Below, in pieces: positions 37,665-45,059 of a stretch of 64,000 bases of DNA (its first letter is position 1; each line of letters begins with the position of its first letter). The translations under genes were made by a program, and so were the position numbers. The DNA comes from Methylobacterium sp. J-090. Lineage in GTDB: Bacteria; Pseudomonadota; Alphaproteobacteria; Rhizobiales; Beijerinckiaceae. Below the pieces are notes generated by a model. The model was given only the letters and a program-made list of their open reading frames with translations, did no database searches and was not told the DNA's origin. Location of the stretch: NCBI RefSeq assembly GCF_022829345.1, contig NZ_JAKSXV010000026.1, positions 1 through 64,000 on the forward strand. The letters run 5' to 3'.

Positions 37665-38564
37665 TCATTGTGCGCCTGTGGCGACGAGCCAATCCACGAA
37701 TGCCGTCAGGGTTGACGTCTTGTCCGCGTCATTCGGGACGAGGGCCACGTAGCCGGGGCGCGGGACGACGATCTCCGGGAACGGGGCGACGAGCCGTCCG
37801 GACGCCAGGTCGCGGGACAGCACGGGCAAGGGCCCGAGGCCGTAGCCGAGACCGTCCGCCGTCGCCTGCCGGGCAACGAAGTAGTGGTCGAACGTCCGGC
37901 GACGGCCCGTATCAGGGGGGAGACCGGCGGCGGCGAGCCAGTCGCTCCAATCGCCCGGACGCGTCTCGCTCGACAGCAACGTAGCGCCTTCGAGGTCATG
38001 CGGGGTGCGCAGGGGGTGGGCCGCGAGCAGGGACGGGCTCGCCATCAGAGTGTTGGCTTCTCGCAGGAAGGGAACCGCGCGGTAGGCGCCCCAGGGATGG
38101 TTCGCCCCCGTTCCAATGCGTGGCTCGCGGCGAACCGCGAGGTCGAAGCCGCCGCGCAGTGCATTGTGCAGGGTCGTGGTCGTCGTGACGACCACCTCCG
38201 CCTCCGGCCGCGCGGCGTGGAAGCTGTCCAGGCGCGGGATCAGCCAGCGCATCGCGAAGGTCGTGGGCGTGCTGACCCGAAGGGTCCGCGGCGCAAGGGG
38301 CCGACCGCAGATCTCGGCCGCCGCGTCGAGCCTGTCGAAGGTGAGGCTCACCGCTTCCGCGAAGGCGCGGGCCGCGGGCGTCGGGACGACGCTCCGTCCG
38401 ACCCGCACGAACAGGCGCTGGCCGAACCACGCCTCCAGCACGGCGACCTGACGGCTGACGGCCCCGTGGGTCAGCCCGAGTTCGCCCGCGGCGGCGGCAT
38501 GGCTGCCGGCCCGGGCGGCGACCTCGAAGACGCGAAGTGCGTGAAGGGGCGGAAGACGGCGCAT
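37665..38564 (-). CDS. LysR-type transcriptional regulator, GcvA-like
   Basis: 299 residues. The N-terminal winged helix-turn-helix starts LPPLHALRVFEVAARAGSHAAAAGELGLTHGAVSRQ, the GcvA-type pattern (LPPLnaLRaFEaaaR). The effector-binding half follows (VSTPTTFAMRWLIPRLDSFH, RGGFDLAVRREP). It is divergently arranged with an MFS exporter gene across 157 bp, and a T-N11-A palindrome lies 11 bp before its start codon, so self-regulation and control of the exporter are likely. The inducer is unknown. Confidence 0.92.
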   Translation of the reverse strand: MRRLPPLHALRVFEVAARAGSHAAAAGELGLTHGAVSRQVAVLEAWFGQRLFVRVGRSVVPTPAARAFAEAVSLTFDRLDAAAEICGRPLAPRTLRVSTPTTFAMRWLIPRLDSFHAARPEAEVVVTTTTTLHNALRGGFDLAVRREPRIGTGANHPWGAYRAVPFLREANTLMASPSLLAAHPLRTPHDLEGATLLSSETRPGDWSDWLAAAGLPPDTGRRRTFDHYFVARQATADGLGYGLGPLPVLSRDLASGRLVAPFPEIVVPRPGYVALVPNDADKTSTLTAFVDWLVATGAQ

Positions 38565-38574
38565 CGGACCTCCG

Positions 38575-38593
38575 AACTCACAATCCGTGAGTT
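38575..38593. promoter_or_regulatory. LysR-type T-N11-A operator
   Basis: AACTCAC-N5-GTGAGTT is a perfect 19-bp palindrome; within it T (38578) and A (38590) are spaced by 11 bases, the LysR box pattern. It sits in the lysR/MFS divergent region next to the regulator start codon. Confidence 0.6.
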
Positions 38594-38657
38594 TAGCGCA
38601 CGCGTAGCGTGAGTCGAACGTCCCTCATCGCCGAAGGCTCACGGGTGTAGCCGTCAT

Positions 38658-38712
38658 GGCCCTGGCTGCTGGCGGCCGTGGAACACGGCCCTGGCTGCTG
38701 GCGGCCGTGGAA
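38658..38712. repeat. 29-bp-period tandem duplication before the MFS gene
   Basis: A 26-bp word beginning GGCCCTGGCTGCTGGCGG occurs at 38658-38683 and again at 38687-38712. It lies between the LysR operator and the ribosome site of the MFS gene, so it lengthens the leader of that gene. Confidence 0.85.
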
Positions 38713-38721
38713 GGAGGATCG

Positions 38722-39963
38722 ATGCCGACGACCATTGCGAGGACCGACGGGCGGGCCTTAAGTCCAAGGGATGGGGCAGGCGACATCCGTGCGCCACAGC
38801 GGCGGACGCGGACCCTCGCCACGATCGGCGTCAACCACGCCCTGCACGACGGCTACACCGACCTGATCTACGTGCTGCTGCCGGTCTGGCAGGCAGAGTT
38901 CGGCCTCGGCTACGTCGCGCTCGCGCTGCTGCGCTCGCTCTATGTCGGCGCACTGGCCGGCCTACAGATGCCCGCCACGGCCCTGGCACGGGTGCTCGGC
39001 GCGCGTATCGTCCTGGTTCTCGGCACGTTGCTCGGTGCGGGGGGCTATGCCCTGGCCGGCACCTCGGGCGGTCTCGTCGGCCTCTGCGTCGCCCTGGTGC
39101 TCTCCGGCGCGGGCAGCAGCACCCAGCATCCCCTCGCCTCAGCGGTGATCGCCCGGACCTACGGGACGGGAGCAAGGGGGCCGCTCGGCACCTACAACTT
39201 CGCCGGCGATCTTGGAAAGGCGGCGCTACCCGCGCTTGCCGGGCTTCTCCTCACCCATGCCGACTGGCGCTTCGTGCTTTGGCTCGCCGCTGGCCTCGGG
39301 GGTGTCGTCGCGTTCGGGGTCGCCACCCTGCTGCCCCGCGAACCCCTCCCGCGCGAGGAGCCGCCGGCGCGCGCGCAAGCGGTCGCGCCCGGCGGCCCGT
39401 CGACGGGCCGGAGCGGCTTCGGGCTCCTGGTCGCGGTCGGCATGCTCGACAACGCGGCGCGGCCGGCCTTTCTCGTCTACCTCCCGTTCCTGCTGCAAGA
39501 GAAGGGGGCGGCCCTCACCACGGTGGGCGTCGCGTTCGGCCTTGCCGCCGTGGGCGGTGCGCTGGGCAAGGCGGTCTTCGGCCGGCTCGGCGAACGCTTC
39601 GGGGTGACGCGCTGCGTGATTCTCAGCGAAATGGGCACGGCGGTCGCGATCCTGCTCGTCATCGCGCTCCCGCTCGCCCCCGCGCTCGCGGTGCTGCCGC
39701 TCCTGGGCGTGATGCTGAACGGAACGTCGTCCGTGCTCTACGGCACCGTGCCGGAACTCGCGCCGCACGGTCGCGTCGAGCGGGCCTTCGCCGTCTTCTA
39801 CACCTGGACGCTCGGCGGCAGCGCCCTCGCGACGCCCCTGCTCTACGGCCCGCTGGGCGATGTGCTCGGACCGAAAGGGGCGGCCGTTGCCGCGGCGGCC
39901 ACGGCCCTGGCCGTCGTTCCGATCATGCTGCGCCTGTCGCCGCATCTCGCGCGAGCGCGATGA
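38722..39963 (+). CDS. MFS transporter, fosmidomycin-resistance-like
   Basis: 413 residues with twelve predicted helices. NHALHDGYTDLIYVLLPVWQ at the N-terminus is characteristic of the Fsr (fosmidomycin resistance) group, followed by LVLSGAGSSTQHPLASAVIA and, in the second half, GKAVFGRLGERFGVTRCV. It likely exports a small organic compound with proton coupling. AAGGAGG lies 4 bases before ATG 38722, settling the start over the ATG at 38656 inside the tandem duplication. Divergent LysR gene probably regulates it. Confidence 0.9.
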   Translation: MPTTIARTDGRALSPRDGAGDIRAPQRRTRTLATIGVNHALHDGYTDLIYVLLPVWQAEFGLGYVALALLRSLYVGALAGLQMPATALARVLGARIVLVLGTLLGAGGYALAGTSGGLVGLCVALVLSGAGSSTQHPLASAVIARTYGTGARGPLGTYNFAGDLGKAALPALAGLLLTHADWRFVLWLAAGLGGVVAFGVATLLPREPLPREEPPARAQAVAPGGPSTGRSGFGLLVAVGMLDNAARPAFLVYLPFLLQEKGAALTTVGVAFGLAAVGGALGKAVFGRLGERFGVTRCVILSEMGTAVAILLVIALPLAPALAVLPLLGVMLNGTSSVLYGTVPELAPHGRVERAFAVFYTWTLGGSALATPLLYGPLGDVLGPKGAAVAAAATALAVVPIMLRLSPHLARAR

Positions 39964-40070
39964 CGGTCTCCCGGCAACGCGATGCCTTCCATGGCGACCG
40001 GGCATATCCGTCCGGTGCTCCGAGCGATGCCCCGCCTCGACAGCCGCTTCGTGGCGGCCATCTACGCAGG

Positions 40071-40304
40071 ATGCCCGAAGCGAGCGAACATCCGCCACGA
40101 TGCGTCCACTATGTCGGCTTCAGGGATGACCGCTACTGGAATGCCTTGCGCGTGTTCGGCGGCCCGCGCGTCATCCACCGCCGGTGGGACTTCTACGCGA
40201 CCCGAGACGTCGGGCCGAACGACGTGGTCATCTTCGCCGAGGGCGATGAAACCCAACCCGTGGCGGACCGAAACGCCACCGACCTCGACGAGCGGTGGCT
40301 GTAG
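40071..40304 (+). CDS. Small hypothetical protein, 77 residues
   Basis: Sequence from RCVHYVGFRDDRYWNALRVF onward has natural protein composition: FGGPRVIHRRWDFYATRDVG, then NDVVIFAEGDETQPV. It gives the impression of a compact soluble protein. The start is uncertain: the ATG at 40071 has no well-spaced ribosome site, while an in-frame ATG at 39960 overlaps the MFS stop codon (ATGA) but adds 37 low-quality residues. No family recognised. The flanking parts of the 371-bp gap show nothing else. Confidence 0.5.
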   Translation: MPEASEHPPRCVHYVGFRDDRYWNALRVFGGPRVIHRRWDFYATRDVGPNDVVIFAEGDETQPVADRNATDLDERWL

Positions 40305-40334
40305 GCCGAGCAGCAAACGGCATCCGCAACGCAA

Positions 40335-40979
40335 TCAGATCCCTGCCCACGCCGCCCGGACCGGCCCCGTCGCGGCGTCCGGCTTCGCGTCACCGATGAA
40401 GATCACCACCGGGCCATGCTCGGCCCGGCGCGGATCGTAGAAGTCGAGCAGGTCCGGGTGGCGGTGCTGGATGAAATCCGGCCGCAGGCCCTCCCGGCGC
40501 AGCAGGTGGTCGATGACGACCTGATCGCCGTGCACGGCGTTCGGCACCGGGCCGCAGGAGCCGGCCTCCATCCAGCGCCGGGGCTCGGCCGCGAAGGCGG
40601 CGTGGAGGAAATCCAGCGCGCCCCCGTGCCAGCGCAGCAGGGCGCTGGAGAGCCGGCCCTTGTGGAAGTAGTCCTCCATCGCGGCGAGGCCCGGCTCGGC
40701 CAGGGCGTCGGCCGGCCCGGTGAGGACGGTGTCGAGGTCGCAGAGCAGCGTCGGGCCCCGTGTGAGCCCGGGGCGGAACGCCTCCATCTTCGCCCACCAG
40801 GCCGGCCAGTCGTGCCGGAGCGGCACCCGCTCGACGCCGGCCACCGCGAGGGGAAGGTCCGTGAGACAGAGGATCCGGTCGAAGGCCGGGGCGTGGCGGC
40901 GCACGCCGCGGGCGAGGCGCTCGACCCAGACGGCATCGTAGCGGCCGCCGCCCTTCAGGACGGTGATGAGAGTCGTCAT
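40335..40979 (-). CDS. Putative GT-A-fold glycosyltransferase
   Basis: 214 residues. The N-terminus MTTLITVLKGGGRYDAVWV and the central LLCDLDTVLTG, with a DxD-type metal/nucleotide-sugar motif, indicate a GT-A fold. PNAVHGDQVVIDHLLRREG is comparable to the acceptor-side motif of GT8-like proteins. No membrane segment. It follows the GT29-like gene by 16 bp on the minus strand, so the pair is co-transcribed. First member of a ten-gene glycosyltransferase block. Donor and acceptor sugars unknown. Confidence 0.7.
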   Translation of the reverse strand: MTTLITVLKGGGRYDAVWVERLARGVRRHAPAFDRILCLTDLPLAVAGVERVPLRHDWPAWWAKMEAFRPGLTRGPTLLCDLDTVLTGPADALAEPGLAAMEDYFHKGRLSSALLRWHGGALDFLHAAFAAEPRRWMEAGSCGPVPNAVHGDQVVIDHLLRREGLRPDFIQHRHPDLLDFYDPRRAEHGPVVIFIGDAKPDAATGPVRAAWAGI

Positions 40980-40995
40980 GGATGGGTGTTCCTGG

Positions 40996-41601
40996 TCAGG
41001 CGGGACAGGGGTGCAGGCGCAGGTGCCCGGCCGCCTCGGCCTGCCGGAACCAGGCGCGCTCGGCCGCCCAGGGATGGCCGGGCCAGCCGGCGAAGCCGAA
41101 ACCGTGGACCTCCGCCGGGCCGTATCGCGGCGGCCGGCCGAGGAGGAGCGCCAATGTCACGAGGAAGCCGGTGCTCGGGTTCGGCCACCCTGTGGTGCCG
41201 GGCGCGAGGCGCAGGCGCGCCTCCCGGTGCAGATCTTCGGGCAGGACGTGGATGGGCTTCCCGAGGGGGCGCAGCAGGGCCAGCGCCTCGCGCGTCCAGC
41301 ACACCTGCTCGGGGCCGTTCTCCTCCGCCGGCAACATCGGGAACGGCAGGATGAACGCCTCGGTGCGCCGGATCGCCGGGCGGTCGAGGAAGCGTCGGTC
41401 GGCGAGCCATTCGCGCATCTGCCCGCCCCGGTTGACCAGGGCGAGGTGGGTGACCCGCGAGCCGGTGCGGCCGCCGAAACCCGGCGCATTGTTGAAGCGC
41501 ACGACGCAGGCTGCCGCATCGATCGCCGCGGCGGCGTCGATCCCCGGGGCGTTGCCGACGATGGCGAGCGGTCCGCGTCCGGACGGAGGCAGGTCGAGCA
41601 T
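40996..41601 (-). CDS. Sialyltransferase-like protein (GT29-type motifs)
   Basis: 201 residues. LAIVGNAPGID followed by CVVRFNNAPGFGGRTGSRVTH matches the large motif of GT29 sialyltransferases, and NPSTGFLVTLALLL corresponds to the small motif (usually PSSGFL). GT29 transfers from a CMP-sugar; bacterial members are rare compared with animal ones, but occur in Alphaproteobacteria. No CMP-sialic-acid genes are seen nearby, so the donor could be another CMP-linked sugar. Start at ATG 41601 (MLDLPPSGRG). Divergent from the next glycosyltransferase across 175 bp with short tandem repeats. Confidence 0.7.
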   Translation of the reverse strand: MLDLPPSGRGPLAIVGNAPGIDAAAAIDAAACVVRFNNAPGFGGRTGSRVTHLALVNRGGQMREWLADRRFLDRPAIRRTEAFILPFPMLPAEENGPEQVCWTREALALLRPLGKPIHVLPEDLHREARLRLAPGTTGWPNPSTGFLVTLALLLGRPPRYGPAEVHGFGFAGWPGHPWAAERAWFRQAEAAGHLRLHPCPA

Positions 41602-41702
41602 GGGGAGTCGACCGGGGCGTCCACTTGCGGCAGGAATTCGCGGAGCAGCGGAGGTATGGCGCCGGCCCCGCGCGGCAAGATCCCTGCGGCGCGACAGACC
41701 CT

Positions 41703-41746
41703 CGAAGCAAGAGACCTTCGAAGCAAGAGCCCCCGCGAAGCAAGAG
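41703..41746. repeat. Short tandem repeat between divergent glycosyltransferase genes
   Basis: CGAAGCAAGAG occurs three times, at 41703, 41719 and 41736 (periods 16 and 17 bp), each followed by a C-rich tail. The unit lies in the shared promoter region of the GT29-like gene and the gene at 41777. Confidence 0.75.
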
Positions 41747-41776
41747 CCCCTCGGAGAAGGACGGACCCTGGAAGCG

Positions 41777-42763
41777 ATGATGCGCCGATGCTTCGTCTGC
41801 GCTGCCGACATGCTGGAGCCGGCCGAGCGCTCCCTCGCGTATCCGGACGGGCGCGTGCGGGCCTTCCCGATCGCCTGCGGCTCCTGCGGCCTCCTGCTGG
41901 AGGGGGGCGCCGAGCCCGTGGCGTGCCGTGCGCACTTGGCCGGGCAGCTGGCCGGCCCGGTCTTCAGCCCCGACTCGGACGCACCCTACGGCCTCGACCT
42001 CTACACCCTGCGCAGCGCCGCGACGGGCGTCGGCCTCGGTGTCCGGCCCTGCGATGACGCCGGGCGCGCGGCCCTGCGCCGTCCCCACGACCGGCACGCC
42101 GCTCGGGCGCAGCTCTACGCGCTCGCCGGGACGGAGGGGCGGCCCGTCTCCCTCGGCCTGCTCTGCCGCCCCGACGCGCTGGCGGCCGTCATGGCGGTCC
42201 TCGCGGGCCATGCCGCCTGGACCGACGACGTCGTCATCCTGCTCGACGCGGCGGCCCAGCCGCCACGGGCCGTGCCGGCCGCCGGGTTTCCGCCCGGTGC
42301 GGTGCGGGTGGGCGCCCGGCCCCTGGCGGGCGACTTCGCCGCCCAGCGCAACGTCCTCCAGGACCTCGCCCGCCATCCCTGGATGCTGCAGCTCGATGCC
42401 GACGAGACCCTGAGCGCCGATGCCGGCCGGCTCCTGCCGGCCCTGGCGGCCCTGGCCGAGGCGGGCGACGTCGTCTCGGTCGGACTGGCGCGCCGGAATC
42501 GCGTCGACGGCCTCCTCTCGGACGTCTACCCGGACGTCCAGTACCGGCTGAACCGCAGCTCCGTGCGCTATGCCGGCCGCGTGCACGAGCGGCCGGTCCT
42601 CGACGGCGGCTGGCCGCGCAGCCTCATCACCCTTCACGGGGCGATCGACCACCATCTCGACCGGGCCCATGTGCTGGCGCGCTCGGCGCGCTACGAGCGC
42701 CTCGCGCCCGGGCGCGGGCGCCCCGAGGAGGAAGCCGCGTTGCTGCGTCCCTATCGGGACTAA
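41777..42763 (+). CDS. Glycosyltransferase family 2-like protein with N-terminal zinc ribbon
   Basis: 328 residues. An N-terminal CFVCAADM ... ACGSCG pattern suggests a small zinc ribbon. The following region has SLGLLCRPDALAAVMAVLAGH and LQLDADETLSADA, the DxD-like core of GT2 enzymes of the WaaE/KdtX kind, then YRLNRSSVRYAGRVHERPVL, as in that group. Soluble. Its stop codon overlaps by 2 bases the stop of the convergent gene at 42760. ATG 41777 has GGAAG upstream; a second ATG follows immediately. Confidence 0.78.
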   Translation: MMRRCFVCAADMLEPAERSLAYPDGRVRAFPIACGSCGLLLEGGAEPVACRAHLAGQLAGPVFSPDSDAPYGLDLYTLRSAATGVGLGVRPCDDAGRAALRRPHDRHAARAQLYALAGTEGRPVSLGLLCRPDALAAVMAVLAGHAAWTDDVVILLDAAAQPPRAVPAAGFPPGAVRVGARPLAGDFAAQRNVLQDLARHPWMLQLDADETLSADAGRLLPALAALAEAGDVVSVGLARRNRVDGLLSDVYPDVQYRLNRSSVRYAGRVHERPVLDGGWPRSLITLHGAIDHHLDRAHVLARSARYERLAPGRGRPEEEAALLRPYRD

Positions 42764-43959
42764 GGAGTCGGGCTCGCACCGGATCGCGCCGCCGCGATGG
42801 CCCGGGCGTAGAGATCGAGCGTCTCGCCCGCCAGCGCCGCCCGGGTGAAGCGGCCGGCCGCCGCCAGCGCCCGGCTCCGATAGGCCCGGCGCAGGGCCGG
42901 ATCGACCAGGAGCGGGCGCAGGGCGTCCGCGAGCGCCGGCCCGCTGGCCTCCCGCGCCAGGGGGCCCGCACCCGGCGCACCCACGAAGGCGCGCGCGCTC
43001 GCATCCTGCGCGCAAGCCACCACCGGTCGGCCATAGGCGAGGGCCTCCTGGTAGACGAGGCCGAAGCTCTCGTAGCGGGAGGGGGCGAGCACCACGTGCG
43101 CCTCGGCATAGGCCTGCGCCAGCGCATCGGCGGGGACCCGGTTGAGCGCATGGAGGCGGGCGCGCGCCGCCTCCGGCAGGCCCGCGGGCAGGTCCGCCGG
43201 GGGGACGCCGATCAGGTCCAGCCGGAAGTGTGGAACCGCGCCGCGTTCCGCGTCGTCCGCCAGGATCGCGACCGCCCCGAGGAGCGCGTCGAAGCCCTTG
43301 CGCGCCTCCGCCCGGCCAACGAACAGAAGGCGGACCGGCCCCGCATCCTCCGGGTAGGACGCGCCGCGCGCCGCCGCCAGGATCTCGAGCGGGAGGCTGA
43401 GGCCGATCACGGCCTCCGGCTGCCGGCCGGACAGGCCGTAGACCCGGGCGATCACCGCCCCGTGCTCGGCGGTGTTGGCGATGAGCCCGGCGCTGCCCCG
43501 GGCCTGGGCGCGCTCGAGGGCCTCGGCGGCCCAGCCGTCGAGGCGGTCGCGCAGGGTGGCGGGGGCGTCGCGGGTGAAGGCGGCGGGGGTCGAGCTTCGC
43601 GTCACCAGCGGCAGGTCCCGGCGCCCGGCCAGCAGCACGGCGGGGGCGTACCAGTTCGTCGCCTCCACGACGTCGAACGGCGCACGGGCATGGGTCGCGA
43701 GCACGGCGCGGCGGAAGGCGAGCGGCGCAGCGAGGTGTCCGGCCGCGCCCCAGCGGCGCAGGCGCGCCAGCCCGCCGCCGGGCGGCAGGGCGAATCCCGC
43801 CACCGTCACGCCGCCGGCGCGGTCGCGGCCCGTGCGGTCGAGGGTGAAGACCGTGACGTCGGCGTCCAGGCCGGCGAGGCTCTCGGCGATCTCGCGCGCG
43901 GCGGTCGAAAGGCCGCTGGGGGAAGGCGGATAGTCCCAGGCGAGGAGGGCGACGCGCAT
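42760..43959 (-). CDS. Glycosyltransferase family 4 (GT-B)
   Basis: 399 residues. N-terminal GT-B half begins MRVALLAWDYPPSPSGLSTAAREIAESL with the glycine-rich acceptor-side loop; the C-terminal half has RLLFVGRAEARKGFDALL and APSRYESFGLVYQEALAYGRPVVA, the family 4 EX7E donor-binding motif. Retaining transferase from a nucleotide sugar. Its start overlaps the stop of the upstream GT4 gene (ATGA), so both are translated from one mRNA. No membrane helix. Confidence 0.9.
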   Translation of the reverse strand: MRVALLAWDYPPSPSGLSTAAREIAESLAGLDADVTVFTLDRTGRDRAGGVTVAGFALPPGGGLARLRRWGAAGHLAAPLAFRRAVLATHARAPFDVVEATNWYAPAVLLAGRRDLPLVTRSSTPAAFTRDAPATLRDRLDGWAAEALERAQARGSAGLIANTAEHGAVIARVYGLSGRQPEAVIGLSLPLEILAAARGASYPEDAGPVRLLFVGRAEARKGFDALLGAVAILADDAERGAVPHFRLDLIGVPPADLPAGLPEAARARLHALNRVPADALAQAYAEAHVVLAPSRYESFGLVYQEALAYGRPVVACAQDASARAFVGAPGAGPLAREASGPALADALRPLLVDPALRRAYRSRALAAAGRFTRAALAGETLDLYARAIAAARSGASPTP

Positions 43960-44999
43960 CAGGCGGCGAGCAGGCGATGATAGAGGGCGAGGTAGTCGGC
44001 CGCCATGCGGTCGGCGGTGAAACGCGCCTCGAAGCGGCGGCGGATTCGGGCGCGGTCGAGGTGTTCGATCCGGGCCAGCGCCGCCACCGCCTCGGCCTCG
44101 GAGGAGACGATGAAGCCGGTGACCCCGTCCTCGACGATCTCCGGCACCGAACCCCGGTTCCAGGCCACCACGGGCGTGCCGCAGGCCATCGCCTCGATCA
44201 TCACGAGGCCGAAGGGCTCCGGCCAGTCGATGGGAAAGAGGAGCGCCCGCGCGCTCCCCAGGAGGTCGGCCTTGCGGGCATCGTCCACGGGTCCGAGGTA
44301 GACCGCGTCGTCCCCCAGCAGGGGGCGCACCCGGCGCTCGAAATAGTCCGGGTTGCCGACATCGATGGTGCCGCCCAGCCGGATCGGCAGGCCGGCAGCG
44401 CGCGCGACGCGGATCGCGGTGTCGGGCCGCTTCTGGTCGGTCATCCGGCCCACGAAGGCGACGTGCGCGCCGGGCTGGGTGCTGAGCGCATAGCGGTCCC
44501 GCGCGAGGCCGTGATGCACGGTTCCGGCCCGGTTCGCGGCCGGAAGACCGGCCGCCTGCGCCGCCGAGATCGCCGCCACCGGCAGGTCGGGAAAGCCCGC
44601 GAAGAACAGCGCCCGGTCGAGTTCGTCCACCCGCCAGTGCACGGTCGTCAGGCTGTGGCGCCGGCGCGCGCCGAGAAGCGCCGCGTGCGCGAACTCGCCG
44701 TGGCAATGCACGATGTCGAACTGGTCCAGCCGCTGCCGCAGCGCCTCCAGCTGCAGGGCGTCCAAGGCCGCCGGGACACCGGGCGCAACCCGCCCGTGGC
44801 GGCGCTCCAGGGCGGAGAGGCTCGGGTGGTCACCGATGCGCGGCAAGTCTGTCGCACTGTCGGACGACGCGAACAGTGTTACCTGCGCACCCAGGCTTCG
44901 TAGTGCCGTGCTGAGGTCGTGAATGACCCGCTCCGTACCGCCGTGATGCTCAGGGGGAACGGGGAAGATGTTGGGGGCGACTTGGGCGACGCGGATCAC
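43959..44999 (-). CDS. Glycosyltransferase family 4 (GT-B)
   Basis: 346 residues. N-terminus IRVAQVAPNIFPVPPEHHGGTERVI is the glycine-loop region; FDIVHCHGEFAHAALL and the C-terminal FVGRMTDQKRPDTAIRVARA, FPIDWPEPFGLVMIEAMACGTPVVA give a complete family 4 donor site. The order of motifs and the HGGTERV signature resemble MfpsA/mannosyl or glucosyl transferases acting on small acceptors. GTG 44999 is the start, as residues before it are not family-like. Divergent from the SPS-like gene across only 60 bp. Confidence 0.9.
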   Translation of the reverse strand: MIRVAQVAPNIFPVPPEHHGGTERVIHDLSTALRSLGAQVTLFASSDSATDLPRIGDHPSLSALERRHGRVAPGVPAALDALQLEALRQRLDQFDIVHCHGEFAHAALLGARRRHSLTTVHWRVDELDRALFFAGFPDLPVAAISAAQAAGLPAANRAGTVHHGLARDRYALSTQPGAHVAFVGRMTDQKRPDTAIRVARAAGLPIRLGGTIDVGNPDYFERRVRPLLGDDAVYLGPVDDARKADLLGSARALLFPIDWPEPFGLVMIEAMACGTPVVAWNRGSVPEIVEDGVTGFIVSSEAEAVAALARIEHLDRARIRRRFEARFTADRMAADYLALYHRLLAA

Positions 45000-45059
45000 G
45001 GACTGTACCTTATCTGCAACGTTTCTTCGTCGAAGCGCGCCTGAGACGCTGGCGGCCTG

